Below, one piece after another: positions 1 through 12,569 of a stretch of 64,000 nt of DNA. The notes beneath the pieces were generated by a model. The model worked only from the letters and a program-made list of their open reading frames with translations, had not been told where the DNA came from and ran no database searches. The stretch is taken from contig CM048849.1 of assembly GCA_026545225.1 (NCBI GenBank), forward strand, positions 8,272,041 to 8,336,040, given 5' to 3'. Position 1 is the stretch's first letter, and each line of letters opens with the position of its first letter. Position numbers and translations under genes: made by a program. This stretch comes from Cornus controversa (taxonomy: Eukaryota; Streptophyta; Magnoliopsida; Cornales; Cornaceae).

Positions 1-816
1 TGCTTGGGAGGGTGGTATAGGCGTGTATAATGTTTTCCTCTTTTATTGTGATGAAATGAATTCCAAAGTTCATATTTGTAATGTATGATGTTTGTGAGCT
101 TATACATGTTATATATATATATATGATATTGTGAGCATATGATTAATATATGTGGCTTTGTATATATATGTATGACATATATATGTGAATATGGACATAT
201 ATGTGTATACATGTGGTATGTGAGAATATGATGCATGCTAGGAGTGATATAAAGCATGGATGTATGTAGGAGAGCATGAGAAATTTTCTGTGTGTTATAT
301 GTTACCTAATGTGCATATGTAAATCGGAGTCTTATCCAAGTGAGTCATACATGGAATTCGGAGTTGCCCAACCATATTATGGAAGTGGTAAATTATCCAC
401 TAAGGTATGACTGTCAGAGTTATCCAATCATGCCAAGGCTAATGCCTAGAAATTGGAGTAAACCAAATTCATGTGATTTTTGGAGTTACCCAATCACAAT
501 GGGAAAACCAATATATTGCCAGGAATGTATGATCTTCGGAGTTATCTAATCATACAAGTGTTATTGAAGTTGTCCATCACTACATTACTATCGTAGTCGA
601 CCCATTTTGTATATGTATTGCATTAGATTGAGTTGACATGCAAGTGCTGAATATGTCATGTAGAATAGTGATATCATGATTTCATATCATGTAAGTCGGT
701 GTCGGGTCGATACCTAGGTGGGTTAGGGCAGTCCTACTAAGCTAGTTGTTTGCTCACCCCTCTTCCCCAAATTTTTTTCATATACGGCATCGGCAATGGA
801 TGAATTTAAGTGGCTA
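1..816 (+). repeat. Ty3/gypsy LTR remnant, left part
   Basis: No coding capacity. The stretch is AT-rich, with many TATATG runs and scattered short direct repeats such as GGAGTTATCCAATCA (about 410-550). Text such as the CTCACCCC run near 755 resembles the equivalent part of the gypsy LTRs at 51413-54278 and 59323-62258. The reading continues after the antisense solo LTR at 3223, so 1-816 and 3223-3967 were probably one sense-strand LTR. The left end lies outside the window. Confidence 0.5.
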
Positions 817-3222
817 TGTCATGCCCCGATTTCCGACTTCCGAAAGCCGAGGGTGACTTAGTCACATGTCATCATCTCATATCAACAACCTCACTTTGAT
901 ACCCTATTTGGATACCAAGTTGCCACGCTCGAAACCCGATCACGAGGATGAGACCGTCTATTACGTCTCAATGTCACTACCTCTAATTTCAATTATAGCA
1001 AAAGCTTAATCACATACACATACGTGTATTTTTACAAATCAACATCAACTAATCCCAATGGGCCCCACACGTGGTCACCCACACATATCCAACACATCAT
1101 TCCTATCCTCAGTCTAGTTGTGGATTGCAGTTTCGATTGATCAAAATCTAGCCTTCGATTAATCGAACTGGGTATTTCAATTATTCGAACTTGGACTTTC
1201 GATTAATCGAAGTGTCGATTAATCGATGGTCTATCAAAGTACTGTCAAAATCCTGTAGGAATTTGAAGTCCAATCCTTTAAAAAATTTCGATTTAAAGTT
1301 CACTTAATCAAAGTTGTTCGATTAATCGAAGAGGGGTCTTTGGTTAATCGAACTTCCATTCGATAGAAATTCTAAATACTTCACACTTAAACAAAATCAT
1401 ACATTTGTTTCAAAATATTCATCTCATTGAACATAATCTCAACATCCATAAGTTGTCCACCTTGTTTATATATAATACATATATTTCAACTATAACTACA
1501 ACTTTAACAAAGTCAACATGCCACAAGCCGACGTGGATAGCCAAATACATAATATCCAAAAATGAATATCAAAATGCTACTATGAGCTTTATTTGATCAT
1601 TCAAGTCTCATTCATCATCTGTGTCTCATCCGTAAAAAGGTTTGGGGGAGAAGGGTAAGCAAATCAATGAGCTCAATAGGAATACCCCAACCCACCTAGG
1701 CATTGACTCAACACTAACCTACAGATATACAATTATGATATCCTTACACTACATGGCATGCTTACAATGCTCATATTATCAAAAGTACCATTATGCAACA
1801 AAAACGTCAAATGATCATTTAACCATGCATGGTCACAATAAATAATGTATCATTCACTTTGAATCACATAAGCCAAATCTCTCAACACAAATTCACAATT
1901 CATTAACAAAACTAAACCATCGCTTAAATGCTAAAACTCTACCAATTCCAGGAGTATCACTTAAGAAATCTATCAACCTTATAAACCACCAAGGTTATCA
2001 TCAATTGTGCATTTTGAATGCCATGTGTTTGAGAAAATGCATCAAATGAATGATTTTGCATATCAATGCATTTGGTGATGTTTATGGATGAAATTGCATG
2101 CATTGTAATATGTGTGGTCTGTATGCTTAGTGTATGTTGAACTTGGTAGTAAGTGGAATAGTCATTGAGGAGATTGAACCATGGTATTGGATTCACACGT
2201 GTGGTGTAGTGGACTTACGTCCCAATTGACAGCTTTCAATTGGCGACAAATTGGATTTACTCTCTCTCAATTGACAAATTTCAATTGATGAGGACCCTTG
2301 GTGGTGTGAGCGAGGTTGACATAACTTACGTCATGGCTCAAACGTAATCCTAATGAACCTCATGCTTATTAACTCAACACATACAACATGGGTACTCACA
2401 CAACAAGTGCAAAAAAATATTTAAGCTATAATTAACATGCTAAAATCATCATTTCTCTTGTATAACACCGATATACATCACACATATCATATATTTCATA
2501 TAAATGACACAAAAGCTCAAATTTAACATGCATAGAACCAATATGCCTCACATACATCAAATACATCTTATGAAGAACTCTCTTAGCATGCATATACAAG
2601 AAGGAACCCAAAGATATAGCTTTTTACCTCCCTAAACCAAGCTAAGACAATTATAAACCACAACGAATCCTAAGGAATCAATGTTAGGAAGGAGAGAACA
2701 CCCCTACCTTTAATTTGAAGAATTTTTAGCCAAAACCCTAGATATCACGAAGTTCTAACTTATTCCAAATCAGCTTTTGTTCAGTTCAAACCGAAGCTCT
2801 TGCCATGTAGAACACTTTACCCTTCTTCGGGAATTTCTGAATCTAAGCTCCAAGTCTCTAAAATGAAGAAAGAAAATGAAGAAGAGATGAAGAGGGAGAG
2901 AAAGAAAGTTATAGCTGGCTATATCTAATGGCTGGAATCTCAGCCCATGGATATTTATAATATCTAGGGCACAAAATGACTAAAACGTACCCACCCGACC
3001 TCCATTTTCCTAAAACCAAAAATAAATATTTTTTTAAAAAATTTTGAATTCTCGGGCCCACCCAACCCAAAATTCTCAATTTTCACCAATTGCTCCCAAA
3101 ATTTCCAGAACCTCTAAACAAGTTCCTAAACATAGTTCCCACATTTAAAACATCCATAATGTCACTTAAAACTCATTTATGATGAATAAAAAAAAGGGTC
3201 AAAATTAGACCCAGTCTCTGCA
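817..3222 (-). mobile_element. Antisense solo LTR of a Ty3/gypsy element
   Basis: Read on the minus strand it starts TGCAGAGACTGG and ends CGGGGCATGACA, matching the TGTAGAGACC start and GGGGCGTGACA end of the other gypsy LTRs in this window. It is 2406 bp long. The flanks are GGCTA (812-816) and AGCTA (3223-3227), a 5-bp target-site duplication with one change. No internal sequence or partner LTR adjoins it, so it is best read as a solo LTR left by LTR-LTR recombination. It carries a cluster of TCGATTAATCGA-type palindromes at 1131-1345, about 310-530 bp from its 3' end. Confidence 0.8.
1131..1345. repeat. Palindrome cluster in solo LTR (TTCGATTAATCGAA type)
   Basis: At least five full or near copies of TTCGATTAATCGAA lie within about 215 bp. 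Two are almost back to back at about 1197-1225. The motif is its own reverse complement, so each copy reads the same on both strands. It lies in the 3' part of the LTR, as do the related clusters elsewhere in the window. Confidence 0.75.
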
Positions 3223-3967
3223 AGCTATGTGGAGTTCTCGATAGTATTTTTGGGGTTTTGAGTATATATGTATGTATATGTCATGTTGACAATTTTGAGA
3301 AATTGTAATATGAATGTTGGACAAGTATCTTGATATAATGGTTTTGTTTTTAGGGAATTGGACATTATATGTATATTCCAGACTTGATCCGATGTTTATG
3401 ATGTAATAGAGATTTACTTATGATTTTAAATGCTTTTGCACGTGTTTTTAGTTGTTCAAAATGTATGATTATGCATGTGGAATATATGTTTGATGGTGAG
3501 TAAGTATGGGATATCCAAATGGAAATATAAAAATTAATAGGATTTTCTGTCGAAGGGTTTTGATTATTCAAAAACCCAAATTCAATTAATCGAAGACCTG
3601 GGTTTGATTAATCGGAGAAATTGAGTAAATTTGGATTCCAAATCCAGCATGTTTTGATTGAAGGTTTGATAAAACTTTGATTAATCGTAGCTTTGATTAA
3701 TCAAAAGTGCCTCTTTGATTAAGCGAAGGTACTATTTACAACATGTGTTAAAATTGTCCCTAACTACAAACGGGCATTGTTCATCTGTTTTAAATTGGAA
3801 TAGAGTGTAGTTTTTTTAAAATTGAGTGATTTTGAATCGTCTTTCTAATGGAATAAGTGTATTTTTTAAATTCCAAACACACAAGAAATTGAGTGACTGG
3901 TTGGACTTTTATCTTTCACTCCAATTTCCTTCGCTCTTAAACGAGTGTAAGAAATTGTGGTGTGACA
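3223..3967 (+). repeat. Ty3/gypsy LTR remnant, right part
   Basis: Continuation of the LTR interrupted at 817-3222. It holds a palindrome cluster (CAATTAATCGAAG, TTGATTAATCAAA) at about 3549-3730. A stretch common to the other gypsy LTRs follows: CGGGCAT..., a T-run, then a TCTAATGGAATAAGT-like piece. It ends near GTGGTGTGACA (3967), which fits a gypsy LTR 3' end, but no convincing primer site follows. It may be a solo or truncated LTR. Confidence 0.55.
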
Positions 3968-4456
3968 ACATGTTTTAGCATGGAATAAAGTGGATTATGA
4001 TACACTTGGAAATGTTTCATAATTTTAAAATTGTATGTGTTGCCATACTTGAACTTATGTGATTGATTATTGATTTTGGGAGCAGGTCAAAAAAGCAAGA
4101 AGGGCCCTGAGCCCTAGGGTGCAAAGCCTGGAACTTGGCCAAGGAGGTTTTGTCTAGATCCTTGGGTTAACTACCTGTATAGTAGAATATTGGTTTTGTC
4201 TAGACCCTCGAGTTAACTACCCTTAAAGTATAATATTTAGGAAATTAGCTTAAAGAGCCCTTGACCCGTGGATGTACGACTACTCCTACCCTTGTTTGAT
4301 TTCAAAGCTTATGTGATTTAGTTTTTAAGTCCTGCTATTGAATTGTGATATTCATGATAATGCTTGTATAGTTTTTCTTTAATTAAGCATTATTAAACGT
4401 ATGATTTATTCATCCATTGAATTGAGATCTATGAACACGGGCATTAAAAGCAGGTA
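3968..4456. other. Unassigned stretch, probably LTR-derived
   Basis: No open frame of interest. It includes a two-copy tandem repeat of about 46 bp at about 4147-4240 (units start GGTTTTGTCTAGA). Text around 4105-4140 (CCCTAGGGTGCAAAGCC) resembles the gypsy LTR near 60450, suggesting another decayed LTR piece. Confidence 0.4.
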
Positions 4457-6738
4457 TGTAGAGATCTGAAAAATTTTCTTTTGTTTATTTATTTTTTTGA
4501 GATAGGATTATAAATAGATTTTCATATGTTTTAATTGTAATTTACATATGTGAGAACTTGTTTAGAGGTCCGGAGAGTTTTGTGAGCCATTCGACTCATT
4601 TTGAAAATTTGGGTCATCGGGTGGGCCCGGGAATCCGAATATTTTTTCAAAATTTTTTATTTTTTATTATAAACTAATTGGAATATTAGAAGATGTATAA
4701 AGTTGATTTCGAGGCCATAACTGCTTTCGAATTAAAAAATAAAGGTCGAGAAGGTATGTTAAGTGAGCTAAGAGCATTTTAGTCATTTTACACCCTAGAG
4801 ATTATAAATATCTAAAACACTTATATGTATAGATTTTCTCTCTCTCTAAAAGTCTGAATATAACTATTCTCTCTTCCCTCTTAAGTTCTCTACCTTCCCT
4901 CTAAATTTCAGAGCCCTTAAGGCTTGATTCGGAAGGTGCCGAAAAAGGGAAGCTTGTTCTTTATGGCAAGGGCGTTGTTTGGAACCAAACAAAGTGAGGT
5001 TTGGACAACTTTGGTGTTGGTGATTTTGACGAATAACTTGAGATTATATCTGTTGGGTAGGGGGTATGTGTTGTGTCTTCCATTTCAAGTTTAATTTCAT
5101 GTTTTAAGCATAAAATAAATGTTTTCATGTCATATATGAATTCTTAAACTCTTGAGGTGAAATTGTAGTTAAATTTGATATGTATATGTTTTATTGGATA
5201 GAAAAGTGATTAATGTATAATATAGATGGGGAAATTGTTGAAAGGGTTGAATGTGTGTGCTTGTCAATATGTTTTCTTGTATGACATGCCAGAAATGAAC
5301 ATAGGGCATGAAATGGGTGCAATGCATTGAGACTTGTGTATGTACATGCAAAACGTGACATATTTTATGTGCGCAGTGTGTATCTTGGCTATGGTTCACG
5401 TACAAAGTGGATGGGGAACATATCCTCTGGGGTTGAAAGTCCTCAAACTTGCACAACAGGATTGGTTACTGATGGGTTAGGAGCCCAAGAATAACTAGAA
5501 TATAGGGTATGGAGCTTCGGCACATATCCGTATTGTGTATGTGAGTGTGATTCCAATTCCAAGAGCGATATAAGTATTAAGTGTGACAATGTGAGTTATG
5601 TGAACTGGGTGGATTTTATATCTAATTTCATTGTGTCATATGTTATAGGTATGATGAAAGTGTACATTGAAGCATGTTTGTAAACATTATGGTTGTCAAG
5701 TATTTTAATGTATATGTCATGTGATATGAAAGTCTTGGTTTTGACTAGAATGCTAGGAAGGATGAGATATAGCTAGGCTATGCATGTTATATTATGTTTA
5801 TGTGTTGATATGAAATATGAACTTGGGTGAATTGCATAATGTATTACTTTGAGCTGTTGAACATTCTCATCCCTTTACATTAACACTTTCAGGGCATGAC
5901 AAAGAGGTTGTTGTTGGTGAGCAACTGTGAATTGATCTTAGAGTTAGGAGAACTCCCTTTTGGATTATTTTTGGTGTTATGCACGTCCAGGATATGGACA
6001 CGGTGCACTTAGAAATGTACAATGAGACTTAAGGTTTTGAAATATTGTATATAGGCATCCGTGCCTCAAAGTTCGGATTTGAACTCTATGTATGATTCAA
6101 GTATGTTTATATATGAATGTCATTTTTATGACTTGGTCGATGTCTATGCATGCTATAGATGTTGCGGGGTTGATGTTTAAGCTTTAAGAATACATGTATA
6201 TGATGATAGGTGAGAATGATTTAAAATAGACAAATATGTGGTTATATGAACAATTAGAGATTTCTGTGAAATTCTCAATCGAAGGATTTCAATGCATCGT
6301 AATCCTAATTACAATGCATCGTAATTTGACAATACATCATAAAGCCCATAATGATGGATCGTATAAATATAGAGAACATCTACGAGGCATTGTAACATCC
6401 ATTACGATGTATCGTAATATACAGCTAGGTTGAAGACTAAAGTTGTGTTTGGACATGTATGTGTTGTCTTGTGTGGGACCCATTGAGACAAGTTGTTGTA
6501 GAATTATGTATATGTAATAATGTGTATGTGATGATTATTCACAATGATTTGTGTAATGAAGGTGCATTAGGATTTAGTGGACTGACTCATCCTTGAGTTC
6601 TCGTACTATTCGGGGTATGGGAATTCGAGGTGTGATAGCCTGCTATTAGAGTATGTTCAGTGATGACATATGGTAGAGGTGGATTGTTCATTACTATTCC
6701 TTATATCGATTTGGGTATCAAAAATTGGGGCGTAACAA
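4457..6738 (+). mobile_element. 5' LTR of a Ty3/gypsy element (gypsy F)
   Basis: It starts TGTAGAGATCTG and ends GGGGCGTAACA, the family's TG...CA boundaries. A primer-binding site follows three bases later and a gag start lies 233 bp further on. The length is 2282 bp. Near its 3' end (about 6267-6425) it has repeated GCATCGTAAT-type half-palindromes, in the place where other gypsy LTRs here carry CGATTAATCG clusters. No matching 3' LTR can be named with certainty. The gypsy LTR at 37542 differs clearly in its first 100 bp. Confidence 0.75.
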
Positions 6739-6741
6739 CAT

Positions 6742-6752
6742 GGTATCAGAGA
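6742..6752 (+). other. Primer-binding site of gypsy F
   Basis: TGGTATCAGAG starts three bases after the LTR. It matches the first 11 bases of the plant initiator tRNA-Met primer site TGGTATCAGAGC; the twelfth base differs. Confidence 0.75.
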
Positions 6753-6970
6753 TTAACCAAATTTGAATACTTGAGGATGAAGGTTAAGGGTCAAATGTCG
6801 ATGTTAGGTCGAAATGCCTAAGGACGTGGGGTAAGGGTTGGGTTTAAGTGACTCTTATGTGTTATGTTTAAAATTGTGTTGAGAGTAGTGACATGATTTT
6901 AGAAGTGAGTAGAGTTGATTAATTGAGATATGTATGTGATTAATCTTCCCTAAAAATGTTTATTAGAATC

Positions 6971-7995
6971 ATGCCACCAAGAAGAGGTCATGGTAGAGGT
7001 GTGGATCTTGCTCCACCACCATTGATAGATGGGGCACAATTAATCAGAGAGATGACTATTGCCATATAGTTATTGGCTAGAACGGCCAATGAAAGGCCAC
7101 AAAAGCAGGCACAAGGAGGTGAAAATAGAGCAATGAAAGCTCTAGAAATGTTTAAGAAGATGAACCTTCTTATGTTTGATAGGAGATCAGATCCTATGGT
7201 TGCAGAAGATTGGCTTGAATAGATATCCAAAGCGTTCAATGAGCTATGGATAGATGAGGATGATCTAAGAATGTTTATGATCCCTATTCAGTTAATATGG
7301 GCAACAGACCTGTGATGGAAGTCCATGACTTATACCTATGAGGCAAGGGATATGGAATAAGAAACCTTCCAGAGGTTGTTCCTTGAGAAGTATTTTTTGA
7401 ACATGGTGAAGGAAGCTTATAGGATGATTTCATACATTTGATTCAGGGAGGAATAAGTTTGATGGACTATAAGAACAAGTTTACACCCTTATCTCGATTT
7501 ACATCGGAGATGGTTGCAAATGAACAAACAAAGACAAGGGTATTCGTAAAGGGACTTCAGTTTGAGCTAAGGACTAAGGTTATGATCTTGAACTTGCCTA
7601 GTTATGCAGAGGTAGTGAGGTAGACATTATTAATGGAGGTGGATGCCAATCATATTCAGATGATACGAGACTTGAGGAACAATCTCGAAGTGTGGCATCT
7701 CATCGAGAGAGTAATTTGTAGAAGAAACACAAGGGAAGTAGTTCCTTCTCATGAGAACCACAATAGACACAGTCGTTCTCTACAATTTCTATGACTACTG
7801 AATCCTCTTGGGACAAGATGAAATGTTATCAATGTAAGCAGATGGGGCATTAAAAGTCAGAATGGCCATAGCTATAACTTACACCCGAGAAGGATTTCAG
7901 GAAGTGCTATAGGTGTGGATAGGTGGGTCATGTGGTGAGCGATTGCCCACAGAAGAAGAGTGCTACTTACGATGCCGCTGGGTTACAACAGTATT
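6971..7995 (+). pseudogene. Ty3/gypsy gag, decayed and truncated
   Basis: The nucleocapsid-type gag reading frame starts with an ATG at 6971 (MPPRRGHGRG), the same start as the gag of gypsy C (MPPRRARGEV). The conserved capsid segment around MVAEDWLE is recognisable, as is the region around FQRLFLEKYF. Two zinc knuckles follow at about 7828-7955. The first (CYQCKQMGH...) has a stop inside it. The second reads CYRCG, stop, VGHVVSDC. Several in-frame stops and at least one frameshift make it non-functional. It ends abruptly where a copia LTR begins at 7996, so protease, reverse transcriptase and the rest are missing here. Confidence 0.8.
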
Positions 7996-10118
7996 TGATG
8001 GTTCGGGAAGTCCATGAACACGTTTGCCTAAGTTTTAATGTTAAAAAGGATCCACAAGGGCATCACTGTCTATTCACATTTAATGCATTTTCTAGCCATA
8101 ATTTCATGATTTCGTTAGTAATGTTGTTCCATTACTTGCCTTCGTGTTATGCACTAACGAAATTGCAAGGTCAATGTAGTGAATCTAGTCATTTTTGGAA
8201 AGAAGGGCAGTTTGGAAATTAATGCTAAGGCAAAGGAGCCCTAAAGGCATTTTGGGAACATTTTTGACATTAGGGTTTCATATTTTTTCATTATGAAAAA
8301 AGATATTTAATTTAAAGCATTTTGCGATGCATATATTACATGCATATATGAAATGTGTTTAAGATGTGGGGCCCAAAAAAGAGAGGTTTTATACAAGAGA
8401 TGCTGTGGCTGAATTTTGAAAGAAATGGAATTAAAAAAGTGATGTAGAGAGAAGAATCTGGAAGGTGAAAAACAAAAACGATAGAGAGAGAAAGTTTTGA
8501 GAAAAATAAAAGAGGTGAGAAGAGAGAAATGGGTTCATGGGTTGCGACTGTGAGGATTGTGAGATAGAGAAATTCAAAGCTCTTATTGTAGCATCCATGG
8601 CTAGTGATCCAACCATAGTACCTCAACTGAAATCATAGATATTCTACCTTGTGTGTGTGCGCGCAAGATACAATAGAGCCTCTGTGTCCTCTCATCTTCA
8701 TCTAAAATGAAACAAATCGTGAGAGTCAGATCTACATCTCTATTGATCGAACCATGGTTGATATTAAGCTTGAATGGCCTCTACTGAAAGTAGCTCAACA
8801 TAAATCGTGGATCATTCTCAAGTTTGTCTAACTTTGTAGTTGAGAAAACTAAATCATTGTGAGTATGAATTTGGATTTCTTTTGTTTCCATGTACTAAAT
8901 ACATGTCTCAATTCTATGTTCTCAAATCTACAAGTTTGTGTGCTTGAAGTTGAAAATCTATCTCATCTCTTTGGTTCACTAATTTTGTTTGTGTTGTTGA
9001 TATACAAACCTGTAGTTTCAATGATTCAAAATTGATAGGTGTTGAAAAGTTTTTGGTGTTTGAAATTGATATATTGTTGAATCATATTTCAAAAATAATG
9101 ATGCTGATTTGAGATTTAATGATGCTGTTTTGACAAATTAATGTTGTTGTTTTGATTATTTAATGATGCTGATTTGAGACTTAATGATGCTGTTTTGACA
9201 AATTAATGTTGCTGATTTAAGTATTGAATAGTGCTGAATTGAGAAATCTTTATTACTAAATTTATATCCTAATGTACTAAACCTTGTTGATGATTATGCA
9301 TAACTCATAGTACTGTTTTTGAACCTCTTGTGTTACTAATCTCTATTTGAGTTACAGTTATGTTTAATTATAAGAACATGTTCAAATTCTAAGCAGTACC
9401 AGCTTAGCAGCTCATGGAGAATATCAAATTGAAGGGAAGTTATCAAGCAGATAAGAACGTGATTAATTGAAAAAGGTTTTTTTTCTACAAAACCGTTGCA
9501 GCTACACCTTAAGGGTGTACTTATTAAAGCAACATCTTTGAAGAAGTTCAAGTGTCATGATCTGCCAAGAAGACTAGTGACCATGTCATTATCATGCTGG
9601 ACCTTGAAGACTAACTATCAAAGTTTGAAGATTTGAAGATCGATTTTGAAGACCTACAATCAAGGCCTAAAGAGTTGTTGCTCATCACATCGAACTGACT
9701 CCACTCTCACTATGTATAGTCCAATTATTGGGATACTTTAGACAGGGGGAGTGTGAGTGATTGTTGTGAGATTGGTATGAGATAGCTTGGGCTTTGGGAA
9801 GCCTGGGTTGCATTGAGAGCGAAAATGCTGTTGTGAGATTTGTTGAGAGTGGCTTAGGCCTAGGGCGGCTGTGAACTGGGTTGAGTGTTGGAGCGACTAT
9901 GTTGTGAGTTAGGTGAGTGAGAGTGTGATTGGGGAATTAGTGTACTACCCTTTTAGACATAGTGGAGCTCAGTTCGAAGAGGTTTTCTCCCCACCCTGGG
10001 GTTTTCCTCTATAAATCTGTGTGTCCAAAATTGTGTGATTGCATGTGCCAGCCAAACTTGCAATATTAGAACGAAAAATTGAAAAACCTATTCACCCCCT
10101 CCCCTTCTAGGTTCATCA
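7996..10118 (+). mobile_element. 5' LTR of Ty1/copia element copia 1
   Basis: The LTR begins TGATGGTTCGGG directly in gypsy gag and ends TTCATCA, two bases before a primer site. It is 2123 bp. The start is confirmed by two other copies: 14272 starts TAATGGTCCGGG, and at 33738 TGATGGTCCG follows a polypurine tract. It is very like the 3' LTR at 33738 and much less like the LTR at 14272. It holds an imperfect minisatellite at about 9090-9240 built from TTTGACAAATTAATG and TTTAATGATGCTG units. A long poly-AG stretch (about 8445-8540) may belong to a leader or promoter region. Confidence 0.85.
10010..10016 (+). promoter_or_regulatory. Candidate TATA box of copia 1 LTR
   Basis: TATAAAT lies 108 bp before the LTR end, just after CCTC. 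The same TATAAAT in the same setting, 110 bp before the end, is kept in the otherwise diverged LTR at 14272-16462. This fits a promoter with a short R-U5, but no transcript start is visible from sequence. Confidence 0.5.
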
Positions 10119-10120
10119 AT

Positions 10121-10132
10121 TGGTATCAGAGC
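10121..10132 (+). other. Primer-binding site of copia 1
   Basis: TGGTATCAGAGC, a perfect 12-base match to the primer site used with plant initiator tRNA-Met, two bases after the LTR. Confidence 0.85.
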
Positions 10133-10180
10133 ACAAGTCTGCATTTCTTGGTTTAACCACCTGCAGCAACGATCCTAAGT

Positions 10181-11185
10181 ATGGCTGAAGATAGTTCAAC
10201 TCATAAGCTGCTATTTTTGATGGCACCAGCTTTGACACTTGGAGGATTAACATAGAAGCTTTCTTACTTTCCATCTTCTATGACATTTGGCATGCTACAT
10301 TAGATGGGGTTGTCATCCTTGATCCTATAAACCCTTCAGTAGCTGACAAGAATGCTAAATCAGTTGATGGGAAGGCTAGAAATGCTTTGTACAAAGCATT
10401 GCAAAAACAAGAATTTATAAGAGTCAAAAATTGTAAAAATGCAAAGAAAATTTGGGATTCACTTGTAACTGCACATGATTGAAGCAACACCATCAAGGAA
10501 AACAAGATTCAACTTCATCAAGTCAAGTTCTATGGTCTTAAGATGTACGAAAGAGAGAATGTGGCGGATTACTTCTTTAGAGTCAAAGAGATTGTAAATG
10601 GCATGAGGGCTCTGGGTGAATAGATTGAAGACAAAGTGGTGTGCAAAAAGATACTGCGCACTATGACTGATAGGTTCAATCCCAAAGTCACTATTCTAGA
10701 AGACAAAGACATCTCTCGACTCAATATTGATGAGCTGGAGTCATCTCTCACAGCTGATGAGATAAGAATTGGACCTCCAACTCAAACACGGATGGAGTCA
10801 GCTTTAAAAGTAAAAGAAGTGGAGGTCCCAACTAAAAAGCAATCAAATTCTAATGACACCAAAGATGAAATGGCTTACATAGCAAGAAAGTTCAAAAAAT
10901 TCAAGATGAGGAGAAAAGTAAAACAACAGCAAGGACAAAGTTGTTTTGGGTGTGGGAAGCAAGGTCACTACATAGCTAATTGTCCAACTGCTCCCAAGAA
11001 ACAAAAACACAAGAAGTTCGGTGATCCTCAATATAAAGGAAAAGGCAAGAAAAAGGCCTTTTATACAGGTTGTGATTCAAGCTCAGAAGAAGAACAACAA
11101 GAATCATCTGATGAGAATGACGAGGAGGCATGTTTGTTTATGGCCTTACAAAAATTAGATGTGGCTAGTTCAAATTCTGAGAGTG
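10181..11185 (+). pseudogene. copia 1 gag, first part (UBN2-type gag and zinc knuckle)
   Basis: The ATG at 10181 opens MAEDSSTHK, the same start as copia 2 at 16525. The capsid-like region of UBN2-type plant copia gag follows. The frame is broken near the start and by stops near 10480 and 10621. From 10636 it is open for 187 codons. That part includes a basic stretch (KKFKMRRK) and a perfect CX2CX4HX4C zinc knuckle (CFGCGKQGHYIANC, from 10942), which would bind RNA in packaging. A Glu/Ser/Asp-rich tail follows. It is cut at 11185 by an antisense solo LTR and resumes at 12570. Confidence 0.85.
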
Positions 11186-12569
11186 TGATTCATTGGTAAG
11201 TGTGTCAATTAAATTACCACACTTCACAATAGAACAAATTCCTTGCATAATAGGGCTATTGAAAGGGGTGTCAATTCCTCAGGGACTATGGTCTGAATGA
11301 GTTGGAAGTCCAAAATTAATTCTAATTAAATTTAATAGAAAAGAATTCCAATTTTTATATCTAAATTAACTAAAGAAGCAATTAAAATAAAAGAAGAGAA
11401 AATAGAGAGTGTAGAAAATATGAAATAAATCTAGGATTATTGACTCCACCACTAACTTCACAAGCAATGGCCAATTAAAATAACTATGGGAAATTATATC
11501 ATGCATAAGTGGTGTCGGTGGCTACAAGCTCACATTCATCCATTAAGAAGATAACATATTATTAAGGCTAAGTCATGGACTATCTTCGATTGGTATGGGC
11601 CATCTGCCTAACTACTCTACTCTAGGGTGCAATATGGTTCATCTTCTCTAGGCCTAATCTATTACAACTTTTAATGATATATTCAGTGATTACCATTGTG
11701 TAATAATCACTCTCATAATCAAAGAAAATAAGAGAGATTAAGTTCAATAACAATAATTAAGTATCTAAGACAAGATAAGAAATCATTGAAACTGGATTTA
11801 TAAGACTTTTATTACTCAATTCTATCAGAAGAATCCTCTAAATTACACAATCTATGCATGAATACAAAAATCTCCAATAATTAGAATAATCAAACGATTG
11901 ATGCTTAGTTAGGGCTACATCAAAACCCTAGTGGATGAACTAGCCGCTCATGGTAGAAGAAAAAGCTTCAACGGTTGAGGAAGAAGGCGTTATTCTTTAT
12001 AGAATACGCGCAAGACTTTGTTCTCCAATGGTTCTCCACTCCAAAGCTCTGCTAAAAGCATTCTCTAAAATCTATCCATGCTCTCCTCAAAAACTCCCTC
12101 AAAATAGCCTCTCATTTTCCCACTAGGAGTCTGATTCACGGAATTTTCGTGCAATACAAAAATGTCTAGAATTGAATTTCATTCAACCCAATAGAAAATT
12201 TAGTCAAATAGACGCTCAAAAATATGGCTTTTAGGCCATTTTCCAAAACTGGATTAAAACTGTATTAAGTGCAGAATTGGGCTTCAGGCCCGTAATACCC
12301 TTAAGCTATTATAATTCTCTTAGACCACTTCCTTGGACTGATTTGAGTTGAAATATAGAGTCAAGTAGATCCATTTGATGTATGTTTCAACTAACCTTCT
12401 TGCATGTCATCTTTAAAATCCCAAAATCATGGTTTTAACTAAAATAATCATTGAAGTCCTGAAAATACAGAAAACACTAAAACGAAGTAAAATCACAAAA
12501 TAATCTATCACTAGGAGAATAAAATATACAAATTAAAAGGCTAGAATGCGTAACATTCTATGGCGATCA
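11186..12569 (-). mobile_element. Antisense solo LTR of the Athila-like D family
   Basis: Read on the minus strand it starts TGATCGCCATAGAATG and ends CCAATGAATCA. It matches the LTR of Athila-like element D (38345-39823) and the solo LTR at 35464-36916. The length is 1384 bp. The flanks are exact 5-bp duplications, GAGTG at 11181-11185 and GAGTG at 12570-12574. Removing it and one GAGTG rejoins the copia gag frame in step with the uninterrupted copy in copia 2. No internal domain remains, so it is a solo LTR. Confidence 0.93.

Noticed and set aside
340-549. 69-codon open frame near the window start
   Set aside because: It spans internal direct repeats of a decayed LTR, with no protein similarity.
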